Positions 8,554 through 16,131 of a stretch of DNA of 64,000 bases are shown here, one piece after another (within the stretch, counting starts at the first letter, position 1; every line of letters begins with the position of its first letter). The position numbers and the translations under genes were made by a program. Under the pieces are notes generated by a model, which was not told where the DNA came from, made no database searches, and worked only from the letters and a program-made list of their open reading frames with translations. The stretch is from JBCFBK01 sp038562555 (GTDB lineage: Bacteria; Bacteroidota; Bacteroidia; Bacteroidales; Prolixibacteraceae), in the NCBI GenBank assembly GCA_038562555.1, contig JBCFBK010000020.1, forward strand, positions 1-64,000, in the 5' to 3' direction.

Positions 8554-10188
8554 ATGCAAAGATTTAAAATGAGGGGAATTGGTTTCATAATGACTGTCGT
8601 CCTGTTCTTGTTTGTGGCTTCACTTCATGCACAGAATGTGGAGACGAATATGATCAAGTATGGCAGATTGATGCAACTCATCGAAAACTACTATGTGGAC
8701 ACGGCCAATATCGACAAGCTGACTGAAAATGCTGTTGTTGAAGTCCTGGGCAAGCTGGATCCGCACTCCGTTTATATTTCAAAAGACGAAGTGAGGGAAA
8801 TGAACGAGCCCCTCGAAGGTAATTTCGAAGGGATTGGTATTTCGTTTAACATTTTACGCGACACGCTTCTTGTAGTCACCACTATTCCTGGCGGACCGTC
8901 TGAGAAGGCCGGGCTGATGCCAGGCGACCGGATTATGGTAATTGATGAAAAGCCGGTTGCGGGTACCGGTTTGAAAAACAGCGATGTCATGAGCATGCTT
9001 CGCGGGCAAAAAGGAACCCGGGTACATTTAAAGATCAAAAGGGGAAATGAAAAGGAGCTGATCGATTTCACCCTTGTTCGTGATAAGATTCCGCTTTACA
9101 GCCTGGATGCTGCCTACATGTTGAACGATCATTCAGGTTACATCAAGCTGAACCGGTTCTCGGCTACCACAACCGAAGAGTTTACGGAGGCCATTGGAAA
9201 GCTGAAAAAAAATCAGGGATTTAAGAATCTGGTGCTCGATTTAAGAGGCAATGGAGGGGGGTATCTGAAAGCAGCCATCGAAATGGCCGATCAGTTTTTA
9301 GGTGCCAGGCGTTTGGTCGTTTATACCGAAGGAGTCCATGAGCCCCGGAAGGATTATAACGCCTCTGCTCTTGGAGAATTCGAGGAGGGGAGGCTGGTTG
9401 TTTTAATAGACGAAGGATCTGCCTCGGCCAGTGAAATTGTTGCAGGTGCGATGCAGGACTGGGATCGTGGAATTATCATCGGGCGCAGGTCGTTTGGAAA
9501 AGGGTTGGTACAGCAACCATTCCCGCTGACAGACGGATCGCTCATCAGGCTGACAACCGCTCATTATTATACCCCCAGCGGAAGGGGCATTCAGAAGCCT
9601 TATGATAAAGGGGTGGATGAATACCGTAAGGATTATCTTAACCGCTTTGAGAGTGGTGAACTTTTTACCCGCGACAGCATTCAGGTCGATAAAAATCAGT
9701 TGTTTAACACCTTGAAAAACAAACGTGTGGTGTATGGGGGAGGAGGCGTTATGCCCGATATCTTTGTGCCGATGGATACTTCAATCCATTATAAATTCTA
9801 CAATTTACTGGTCCGGCAAAATATCCTTTATTCTGCCACACTCGACTATCTGATCTCAAACAGAAGAGAACTTTCAGTCAAGTATAAGGAATTTCGGGAC
9901 TTCGACGACCATTTTGAAGTCGGTGGGCAATTCATTGATGACATGCTCAAGGAAGCGGAAAAAGGAAAAATTGAAAAGGATGAAGCCGGCGTCAACTTCG
10001 CCCGCCCGTTAATACGCAAGCAGGTAAAAGCGTTGCTTGCCCGCGATTTATACGGTCCGGACTATTACTACAGGGTTATGAATAAGGATGAAGCCATAAT
10101 TGAGAAGGCGCTGGAAGTCCTGAATGAGCCGGCGGAATACGAACACCTGCTTGCGGAAAAATTAAATAATGCAGGAAGCGATCTTTAA
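8554..10188 (+). CDS. S41 family C-terminal processing peptidase (CtpA-like)
   Basis: This 544-residue protein has an N-terminal signal peptide or anchor (residues ~8-27), then a PDZ domain (~85-170) and an S41 catalytic domain. The nucleophile is in EGSASASEIVAG (Ser near residue 293) and the general-base Lys is in RRSFGKGLVQ (near 315). A long C-terminal region (~400-544) is usual for Bacteroidota members. It should cut the C-termini of envelope proteins in the periplasm. An AAGGAG motif sits just before the ATG. The last 20 bp overlap pnuC, which suggests coupled translation. Confidence 0.93.
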   Translation: MQRFKMRGIGFIMTVVLFLFVASLHAQNVETNMIKYGRLMQLIENYYVDTANIDKLTENAVVEVLGKLDPHSVYISKDEVREMNEPLEGNFEGIGISFNILRDTLLVVTTIPGGPSEKAGLMPGDRIMVIDEKPVAGTGLKNSDVMSMLRGQKGTRVHLKIKRGNEKELIDFTLVRDKIPLYSLDAAYMLNDHSGYIKLNRFSATTTEEFTEAIGKLKKNQGFKNLVLDLRGNGGGYLKAAIEMADQFLGARRLVVYTEGVHEPRKDYNASALGEFEEGRLVVLIDEGSASASEIVAGAMQDWDRGIIIGRRSFGKGLVQQPFPLTDGSLIRLTTAHYYTPSGRGIQKPYDKGVDEYRKDYLNRFESGELFTRDSIQVDKNQLFNTLKNKRVVYGGGGVMPDIFVPMDTSIHYKFYNLLVRQNILYSATLDYLISNRRELSVKYKEFRDFDDHFEVGGQFIDDMLKEAEKGKIEKDEAGVNFARPLIRKQVKALLARDLYGPDYYYRVMNKDEAIIEKALEVLNEPAEYEHLLAEKLNNAGSDL

Positions 10189-10762
10189 CTGGATTGGTGG
10201 AAGCCGGGTTGAAGTTTTGGGTGCTGTCCTGGGGCTGGCTTATATTTTTTTGTCGATTCGCCAAAATATCCTGACCTGGCCTGTGGGATTGCTTACTTCA
10301 GCACTCTATATCTATGTTTTTTTTGAGGCTAAGTTTTACGCTGACATGTCGCTGCAGGTCTACTACGTAGGAATAAGTATATACGGTTGGTATTACTGGA
10401 TTAAAGGCAGGAGCGAACAGAAACACCGCGTACCGGTGATAAAAACTTCGCCGGCATTATGGCTTCCCCTGGCCGCGGTTTCAGTACTGTTCTTTGTGTG
10501 TATTGCTTTCATCCTGATCTGCTATACGGACTCTCCGATTCCCGGCTGGGATGCATTTACGACTGCATTAAGCCTCACGGCAACCTGGATGCTGGCCCGC
10601 AAGTACCTCGAGCACTGGCTGATCTGGATTGTCGTGGATCTGGTATCGGCTGTTCTGTACGCGACAAGAAATCTATGGGCTACGGCGGTTTTATTTTCGG
10701 TATACACCGGAATGGCTTTTATCGGATATTTACAATGGAAAAAGGCGTTGAAAACGGGATAA
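10169..10762 (+). CDS. pnuC: Nicotinamide riboside transporter PnuC
   Basis: This 197-residue protein is strongly hydrophobic with about seven membrane helices. It has the PnuC hallmarks: the WPVG turn near residue 35, a conserved YADMSLQVYY helix, and the GWYYWIKG motif near residue 75. PnuC carries nicotinamide riboside across the inner membrane by facilitated diffusion driven by phosphorylation. The next gene encodes a NadR-like kinase that could provide the trapping step. The pair would form an NAD salvage unit. Confidence 0.93.
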   Translation: MQEAIFNWIGGSRVEVLGAVLGLAYIFLSIRQNILTWPVGLLTSALYIYVFFEAKFYADMSLQVYYVGISIYGWYYWIKGRSEQKHRVPVIKTSPALWLPLAAVSVLFFVCIAFILICYTDSPIPGWDAFTTALSLTATWMLARKYLEHWLIWIVVDLVSAVLYATRNLWATAVLFSVYTGMAFIGYLQWKKALKTG

Positions 10763-10804
10763 TTCATCCCTTTGTGCTATACCCCATGCTTTTAAAAAAT
10801 ACCC

Positions 10805-11341
10805 ATGAACAGGATCATCGTTATTACCGGTCCGGAATCCACAGCAAAAAGCACGCTTACCCGGGAGCTTTCTGCTTATTTTGGCGGAAATTTTTTCCCG
10901 GAATACGCCAGGGAATACCTGACCGGTAAGGAAGCAGGATATACCTATGCCGATGTGGAGCAAATTGCCCGCAAACAAATAAAGCAGTATCAGGCAGCCC
11001 GTCAATTTGAAGGTCTTGTCTTTTTGGATACCTGGCTGATCATAACGAGAACATGGTTCGATTGGGTATTCAACAAGGTTCCTTCCTGGCTTGAAGAAGC
11101 GATAGCGAATCATCCTGTCGACCTGTTCCTGCTTTGCCGGCCAGACATTCCCTGGCAGCCGGATCCGCTGCGGGAAAATGGGGGAGAGCAAAGGGAGAAG
11201 TTGTTTATGAATTATAGGCAAGAATTGCAAAGCCGGGGATTCTTCTTCATGGAAGTTGGCGGGGAGGGGGACTTACGCGTCAGAAATGCCATAGAAGCTG
11301 TGAAAGCGCATATTTACCTGCCTGAAATTTCCAGCTTGTAA
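10805..11341 (+). CDS. NadR-like AAA ATPase/kinase, probable nicotinamide riboside kinase
   Basis: This 178-residue protein begins with a P-loop, ITGPESTAKSTLT (residues ~7-19), the GPESxxKST variant seen in the NadR kinase domain. A LDTW segment near residue 78 fits the Walker B position. The DNA-binding and adenylyltransferase domains of full NadR are absent. It lies 42 bp after pnuC, and this pairing is common in Bacteroidota. The likely reaction is phosphorylation of imported nicotinamide riboside to NMN. Related kinases of other nucleosides cannot be excluded from sequence alone. Confidence 0.85.
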   Translation: MNRIIVITGPESTAKSTLTRELSAYFGGNFFPEYAREYLTGKEAGYTYADVEQIARKQIKQYQAARQFEGLVFLDTWLIITRTWFDWVFNKVPSWLEEAIANHPVDLFLLCRPDIPWQPDPLRENGGEQREKLFMNYRQELQSRGFFFMEVGGEGDLRVRNAIEAVKAHIYLPEISSL

Positions 11342-11468
11342 TTGACAGGATTATACCTTATTTTTAGGGTGGTCAACTATTTGTTCTTGCACGTTCGGGA
11401 GTTTTCCTGACCGGACAGATATTCGTTTTTTTTTTGCGATGGGGTAGAAACTTGATAGACAAATTATT

Positions 11469-12398
11469 ATGCATTCTGAAAATTCAATTATACGGAAAAT
11501 AAACGGAGCAATCGAGGAGCTGGCTGATCCAAAGAATTATGATCCGGTGTGCCATGATCATCGCTTAGGCGAGCCTTTACCATCGACTAAAAAATTAGAC
11601 ACCATTGTGAAAATGGTCAGAGAGATTTTATTCCCGGGCTACTTCGGAAACACGAGCCTTCGTCCGGATACTATCAGGCACTACATGGGCGTTTACGTGG
11701 ATGAGTTGTTTGAGTCGCTTTCGGAACAGGTGCTGGCCGGCTTATGTTTTACCTGCAAGGAGCCGGAGAAGACGGATATCCGGGAACGCAGCAGACATGC
11801 AAGGAATATAGCGGCTGATTTTATTGCTTATCTCCCGGAAATAAGACGAATGTTGGTTACTGATGTCGAGGCTGCTTACCTGGGAGATCCGGCCACATTT
11901 GACCGTAGCGAGGTTATTTTTTGTTATCCTGCCATCCGTGCTATTTCAAATTACCGGATCGCCCACCGGTTGCTGGAGCTTGGCGTACCGCTGATCCCAA
12001 GGATTATCGGAGAAATGGCGCATTCAGAAACCGGAATAGATATCCACCCGAAGGCGCAGATAGGCGAATTTTTTACGATTGATCATGGCACGGGAGTGGT
12101 TATCGGATCAACAAGCATTATTGGCAATAACGTTAAACTGTACCAGGGTGTGACCCTTGGTGCCAAAAGTTTTCCGTTGGACGAACAGGGAAACCCGATT
12201 AAAGGTATCCCACGTCATCCGATTGTTGAAGATAACGTGATCATCTATGCCCAGGCGACCATTCTCGGAAGGGTACGCATTGGGAAAAATTCAGTTATCG
12301 GCGGGAATGTGTGGGTGACAAGCGACGTGCCTCCCGGTTCACGGATATTGCAGTTTAAAGCGCGTGATACGGCATTTCATGACGGGGCGGGTATCTGA
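11469..12398 (+). CDS. cysE: Serine O-acetyltransferase
   Basis: This 309-residue protein has an alpha-helical N-terminal domain (~1-180) and a C-terminal left-handed beta-helix of hexapeptide repeats. The active-site segment MAHSETGIDIHPKAQIG is followed by FTIDHGTGVVIG and VKLYQGVTLGAKS, as in the EpsC/plant-type long serine acetyltransferases. It makes O-acetylserine from serine and acetyl-CoA for cysteine synthesis. No cysteine synthase lies beside it. It is preceded by a 127-bp gap that has no clear promoter match. Confidence 0.94.
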   Translation: MHSENSIIRKINGAIEELADPKNYDPVCHDHRLGEPLPSTKKLDTIVKMVREILFPGYFGNTSLRPDTIRHYMGVYVDELFESLSEQVLAGLCFTCKEPEKTDIRERSRHARNIAADFIAYLPEIRRMLVTDVEAAYLGDPATFDRSEVIFCYPAIRAISNYRIAHRLLELGVPLIPRIIGEMAHSETGIDIHPKAQIGEFFTIDHGTGVVIGSTSIIGNNVKLYQGVTLGAKSFPLDEQGNPIKGIPRHPIVEDNVIIYAQATILGRVRIGKNSVIGGNVWVTSDVPPGSRILQFKARDTAFHDGAGI

Positions 12399-12456
12399 TA
12401 TCTTACACACAAGTCACTAAGATACAACGGAAAAATGTCAATGATACTTTTTAACC

Positions 12457-13605
12457 ATGTCGGGGAATAACCAACTGGTGGCGACCACATACGCGGGACT
12501 TGAAGAGGTACTGGCAGCCGAGCTTATTTCGCTGGGAGCCGATAATGTGCAGCTGGCTCGCCGTGCAGTGAGTTTTACCGGAGACACGGAGATGATCTAC
12601 CGCGCCAATTATTCTCTGAGGACAGCTTTGAGGATATTGGTTCCGATTAAAACATTTAAAGTTTTTAAATCGGATGACCTGTATCAGCAGGCTCTGAAGA
12701 TCCACTGGGAAGACTATTTTACACCCGCCCGGACGTTTGCTGTTCAGGGGAATGTTTTTTCAAAGCTGTTCAGCAACTCGATGTTCGCATCCCTTAAACT
12801 GAAAGATGCTATCGTTGACCGGTTTCGTCAGGTCTCGCTGCAAAGACCTTCGGTTGATACGAAACAACCTGATGTCGTTATCAATTTACACCTCACCGAC
12901 GATTCGTGTATCCTTTCTCTTGACAGCAGCGGCGAATCCTTGCATAAACGCGGATACCGGATGGGAAATCATGAAGCGCCTATCAGCGAAGTACTTGCGG
13001 CGGGACTACTCAAATTATCCGGATGGAGTGGCCGGGAACCACTGATTGATCCGATGTGCGGCTCAGGTACAATTGCGATAGAAGCTGCCATGTTGGCTGC
13101 GAACGTGCTGCCGGGTGAAACCGGAAGGAATTATGCTTTTCAGCAATGGACGAACTTCCAGCCCGCACTGTTTGAAAAAGTGAAAGCAGGAGCCGGGCGT
13201 AACGCTATTAGTTTTTTTATATACGGATCGGATATTTCAGAAAAAAATATTCAACTGGCTTCCAAAAACAGCAGCAAGGCCCTGGTAGCAGACCTGATTA
13301 AATTGCGGGTTGCTGATTTCCGTTCTCTGGAGAAGAAATCAGACTCTTCCTTTCTGCTTTTCAACCCTCCCTACGGAGAGCGCCTGAATCCGGGCGATGA
13401 GGCATTTTACGCCATGATTGGCGAACGCCTTAAGCATGCTTTTGCGGGCTCTGAGGCCTGGATCATCAGCACCGCGTCCTGTTTCAAGACGATCGGGCTA
13501 AAGCCGGCACGGAAAATAACGGTTTTAAACGGTGCGCTGGAATGCAGCTTCCGGAAATTTGAACTTTACAAAGGCTCGCGGAAAGGGAACGGCACCAACC
13601 TGTAA
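12457..13605 (+). CDS. rlmL: THUMP-domain 23S rRNA (guanine-N2) methyltransferase, RlmL-like
   Basis: This 382-residue protein has a ferredoxin-like plus THUMP N-terminal region (~1-160) and a Rossmann methyltransferase domain. The SAM-binding motif is DPMCGSGTIAIEAA (near residue 199) and the catalytic motif is NPPYGERL (near 302), typical of N2-guanine methylation. It corresponds to the RlmL half of the E. coli RlmKL fusion; no RlmK half follows. The expected target is G2445 of 23S rRNA. It is followed by a 434-bp region with no supported gene. Confidence 0.9.
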   Translation: MSGNNQLVATTYAGLEEVLAAELISLGADNVQLARRAVSFTGDTEMIYRANYSLRTALRILVPIKTFKVFKSDDLYQQALKIHWEDYFTPARTFAVQGNVFSKLFSNSMFASLKLKDAIVDRFRQVSLQRPSVDTKQPDVVINLHLTDDSCILSLDSSGESLHKRGYRMGNHEAPISEVLAAGLLKLSGWSGREPLIDPMCGSGTIAIEAAMLAANVLPGETGRNYAFQQWTNFQPALFEKVKAGAGRNAISFFIYGSDISEKNIQLASKNSSKALVADLIKLRVADFRSLEKKSDSSFLLFNPPYGERLNPGDEAFYAMIGERLKHAFAGSEAWIISTASCFKTIGLKPARKITVLNGALECSFRKFELYKGSRKGNGTNL

Positions 13606-13796
13606 GTCACCCTGCCGGCATCAGAGGAAGGGAGGGATGAAAATTATCGTTCCGAAAAAAAAATGACGATAACTGATCTGAATCTGATCCAGTCAATTAT
13701 CATCATTCCGAGATCTTTCATGGAAAGAATCTCTTTGCTGCTTGCATTTGTAAAATCAAAATTTCGTTAAACCGGTCCGTAATTACTTTCTTTTAA

Positions 13797-13834
13797 ACAA
13801 AGGATAATTAAGAATTTAAGTACAAACCATTAAA
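13797..13834 (+). repeat. Dispersed element, copy B
   Basis: It starts ACAAAGGATAATTAAG, continues AATTTAAGTA and ends AACCATTAAAA. It is near-identical to copy A (16034-16071, opposite strand) apart from one indel and a few substitutions. On the minus strand it reads TTTG, 16 nt, TATCCTTTG, which resembles a promoter. Confidence 0.75.
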
Positions 13835-13979
13835 ATTCACTAACAAACGAAAAAAACTAACTACTAACTACTAATTACCTCTAAACCAACTAAATTAATG
13901 AACAAAGGAAGAAAACTAAAACATGAAAACTGTTATATATCAAAAATAAAAAATTAACACTATTCACAAAACTAAAAGA

Positions 13980-14009
13980 ACAAAGGATAAGAAACTTAAG
14001 TACCAAAAC
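13980..14009 (+). repeat. Dispersed element, copy C (shortened)
   Basis: ACAAAGGATAAG then AAACTTAAGTACCAAAAC: the same core as copies A and B with about four bases missing from the middle. It lies 30 bp beyond the end of the TPR gene at 14040. Confidence 0.65.
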
Positions 14010-14039
14010 ACGACATTTTCTGCCAACGATTTCTGTTTT

Positions 14040-15563
14040 CTATTCGATATATTTTATCTTTCTAAGTATTGCTGTTGCTCTTTCTCTGTAATAACTTTTG
14101 TTGCTTACAAGCCGGTTAAACTGCTTCACTGTCCGTTTCCGGTCGTCCATCTGCAAATAACACAAGCCGGAATACCACCTGGCCTGGTCGACGAAGAGAT
14201 TGTTTTTGTCTTGAATTACAAGCTCATAGGAAGCAATTGCTTCACTGAAAAGACCTTTTTCCTGCCAGGCCATACCGGAATAAAAATTAGCAACCGGATT
14301 TTTCGGATCTTTGCTTAGCCCGTTTCTGAACAGTGCCAATGCTTCATCGTAATTCTTTTCATTGAATTTGAGCAATGCCATGGTTAGCTCACTGTCAATT
14401 GCTGTTCCGGAAGCCCTGGTGATACCTGAGCCTGAATACGCAGAATAATACTCCCCATACAGATCAGCGGAAGCAGAATTGATCCGGTTTATAATCCCGT
14501 TAATGCCCAGAAGAAGAATGAGGCAGGCTGCAACAGATGCAGTCATAAGTCTTTTCCTGGTAAACCGGGAGCCAAATGACCGCTCTTTATTTTTACGGCT
14601 TGTATTCTCCTTACTAATAAGGTCGAGACGTGCCCGCAGGTCCATTATATTTTTTTCCTGAAGGGCCTTGTCGATTCCTCTGTGAAGCTCCACTTCAGCA
14701 ACCAGATCAGGGTTGTTTTCCATTTCCGCTTCAAAAGCAAACAGTTCATCTTCAGTTAATTCGCGCTGCAGATAACGGTCAACTTCATTCATTTTTTTAG
14801 ATGTGGAAGTCTCTGAGGCACAGGCTGCTTTTATACTTGCGCGCAAGTCCATGATATCTGCTTCGGCGAGCGCGGCATCCGCTTCCCGGTGAAGCTGAAC
14901 ATCTTCCAGCAGACTGGAATTTATTTCCAGCGCCAGGTTGAACCGGGAAGTTTCACCTTCATCCAGCTCACCGTTCAGATACCTTTCAATTTCTTCTGTA
15001 TGGTAGGGGTGTGCCGGGACATTCAGCGCAATTTGCTCCAGGCTGGCGCGCAGGTCGATAATATCTTTTTCCTCCATGGCATCTTCCACGTCATCGAGGA
15101 TCGTTTGGTCGGACGAAGATAACTGACTGTCTTCTATGGGAATAACCTCCTGGTTCCGGTACAGCTCATGGATATTTTCGCGCCCGGCGATATGATGCTG
15201 CACCAGATGTAAAATGGGTAATCCTTCTTCAACAAGTTTAACATCGTGAACAGAAACAGGTTGGCTCATCATGGTAAATGAAGACAAGTCTTCACGAAGC
15301 GAAAAACTGAATTGTCTGCCCGGACTGACGCCCGCAGGGCAAGTCTTTCCCGGAGGGCTTTCGGTAAGGCGTTTCAACTGTTCGCGCAGATCCATGATAT
15401 CAGTTTGCTGCACTGCATCTTCAATCTGAAGGTACAAATCCAGTTCCTCCCTTAACTCCGGATCCATTTCCAGCTCCATCCCGTATTGGTCTTTCTCCGC
15501 GGCTGTCAGCTCGCCGCTAAGAAATTTATCAATGAATTCCGCATACTTTGACTTACGTACCAT
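14040..15563 (-). CDS. Single-pass membrane protein with repeated anti-sigma-like modules and TPRs
   Basis: The 507-residue protein has three clear copies, plus one diverged copy, of a ~60-residue module. The module has a YLxGELtxxE start, a helical middle rich in acidic residues, and an almost invariant DIMDLR (once DIIDLR) end. This type of module resembles the cytoplasmic anti-sigma-like N-termini seen beside Bacteroidota sigma factors. One membrane helix follows (near residues 340-360), then about three TPR units. Predicted topology is repeats inside, TPRs in the periplasm. The start at 15563 is preferred over the ATG at 15590 because a promoter box at 15598-15605 leaves no leader for the latter. 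Direct sigma binding is inferred, not shown. Confidence 0.75.
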   Translation of the reverse strand: MVRKSKYAEFIDKFLSGELTAAEKDQYGMELEMDPELREELDLYLQIEDAVQQTDIMDLREQLKRLTESPPGKTCPAGVSPGRQFSFSLREDLSSFTMMSQPVSVHDVKLVEEGLPILHLVQHHIAGRENIHELYRNQEVIPIEDSQLSSSDQTILDDVEDAMEEKDIIDLRASLEQIALNVPAHPYHTEEIERYLNGELDEGETSRFNLALEINSSLLEDVQLHREADAALAEADIMDLRASIKAACASETSTSKKMNEVDRYLQRELTEDELFAFEAEMENNPDLVAEVELHRGIDKALQEKNIMDLRARLDLISKENTSRKNKERSFGSRFTRKRLMTASVAACLILLLGINGIINRINSASADLYGEYYSAYSGSGITRASGTAIDSELTMALLKFNEKNYDEALALFRNGLSKDPKNPVANFYSGMAWQEKGLFSEAIASYELVIQDKNNLFVDQARWYSGLCYLQMDDRKRTVKQFNRLVSNKSYYRERATAILRKIKYIE

Positions 15564-15597
15564 CTTTAAATTTTTTTGTTTCGCAAACATTCCGCTA

Positions 15598-15605
15598 CAA
15601 AAGTA
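15598..15605 (-). promoter_or_regulatory. Promoter -7 box for the repeated-module TPR gene
   Basis: TACTTTTG on the minus strand matches TAnnTTTG. Transcription would start near 15591, giving a leader of about 28 nt to the ATG at 15563. Confidence 0.55.
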
Positions 15606-15895
15606 AGAACATCCGCATGAAAATATATAAGAATCCCATCATTCTTTTGTATGTGCTTACAGTTTGATCCATAAGCTGTTAAAAGAACAGCAATCCCACC
15701 TCTTTTTTGTCTTTGGGCACACCTTCCCTAAAAATCAGTGTCTACAGATTGGCATACCTTTACCACATCAGCACCTGATCTTTAAAATCAGTCCCAAATC
15801 ATGTCATTATCCGGAACACAGTTCACCTTGCTTTCATTTATGAAAGCAGCTGAAACCGCAAAATCAAAAAAGTAAAATATCAGTTAAAATAACGA
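15606..15895. other. Non-coding stretch between the peptide gene and the TPR gene
   Basis: About 290 bp without a supported reading frame on either strand. The only clear structure is a perfect hairpin, GCTTTCA-TTTA-TGAAAGC (15830-15847), 49 bp after the peptide stop. It has no T-run on either side, so it is more likely an RNA-processing or stability element than a terminator. Confidence 0.45.
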
Positions 15896-16021
15896 TCAGG
15901 GTTCAACCGGCATGTCACCATCACGACCCCTGACATAACCACCCTTTACCAGGTTTAATTCTTCAGAAGATAAAATTTCGAAAGCGTCAAAATTGGTGTT
16001 GTCGGCAAATAAAGTTTTCAT
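15896..16021 (-). CDS. 41-residue peptide with a double-glycine leader (candidate secreted peptide/RiPP-like precursor)
   Basis: This small gene starts at the ATG at 16021. The leader is acidic and amphipathic: MKTLFADN, then FEILSSEELNLVKGG, ending in Gly-Gly at residues 27-28. That is the pattern of double-glycine leaders cut by C39-type peptidases and common in Bacteroidota ribosomal peptides. The remaining 13 residues, YVRGRDGDMPVEP, have no Cys, Ser or Thr, so lanthionine or sactipeptide chemistry is unlikely; an unmodified or otherwise processed peptide is possible. It is divergent from the TPR-CHAT protease gene 110 bp away. No exporter or modifying enzyme is in the window. Translation is not proven, but the leader motif is specific. 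Confidence 0.6.
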   Translation of the reverse strand: MKTLFADNTNFDAFEILSSEELNLVKGGYVRGRDGDMPVEP

Positions 16022-16033
16022 TACTTTTAGTTT

Positions 16034-16079
16034 TTAATGGTTGATACTTAAATTCCTTAATTATCCTTTGTACCATTAA
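16034..16079. promoter_or_regulatory. Divergent control region with copy A of the dispersed element and an 8-bp inverted repeat
   Basis: TTAATGGT (16034-16041) and ACCATTAA (16072-16079) form a perfect 8-bp inverted repeat 30 bp apart. Between them is copy A of the dispersed element. Read on the plus strand it has TTG (16041-16043), an 18-nt gap and TATCCTTTG (16062-16070), close to a promoter for the TPR-CHAT gene. Read on the minus strand it forms the leader of the peptide gene. It may be an operator or divergent promoter. Confidence 0.5.
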
Positions 16080-16131
16080 TCCGGTGAAGGGGCAAAATGT
16101 GACGCTTTTCAAGCATAAATTTTAAAAAAAA

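Larger units (their letters stand above)
13606..14039. other. 434-bp non-coding region with two copies of a dispersed element
   Basis: No supported gene is present on either strand. The left part is a small imperfect hairpin (TTATCGT/ACGATAA near 13645-13675). The right part is very AT-rich and carries repeat copies B (13797-13834) and C (13980-14009). Near 13858-13898 are CTAACTACTAACTACTAATTACC-like runs like those ahead of Bacteroidota outer-membrane receptor genes. A short start (ATGAAAACT at 13923) in a context like that of the peptide gene at 16021 closes after eight codons. It looks like the remains of lost genes. Confidence 0.5.

Noticed and set aside
13858..13898. CTAACTACTAACTACT runs as a CRISPR or tandem repeat
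   Set aside because: Repeats are too short, irregular and without spacers of even length; they match gene leader-type sequence instead.
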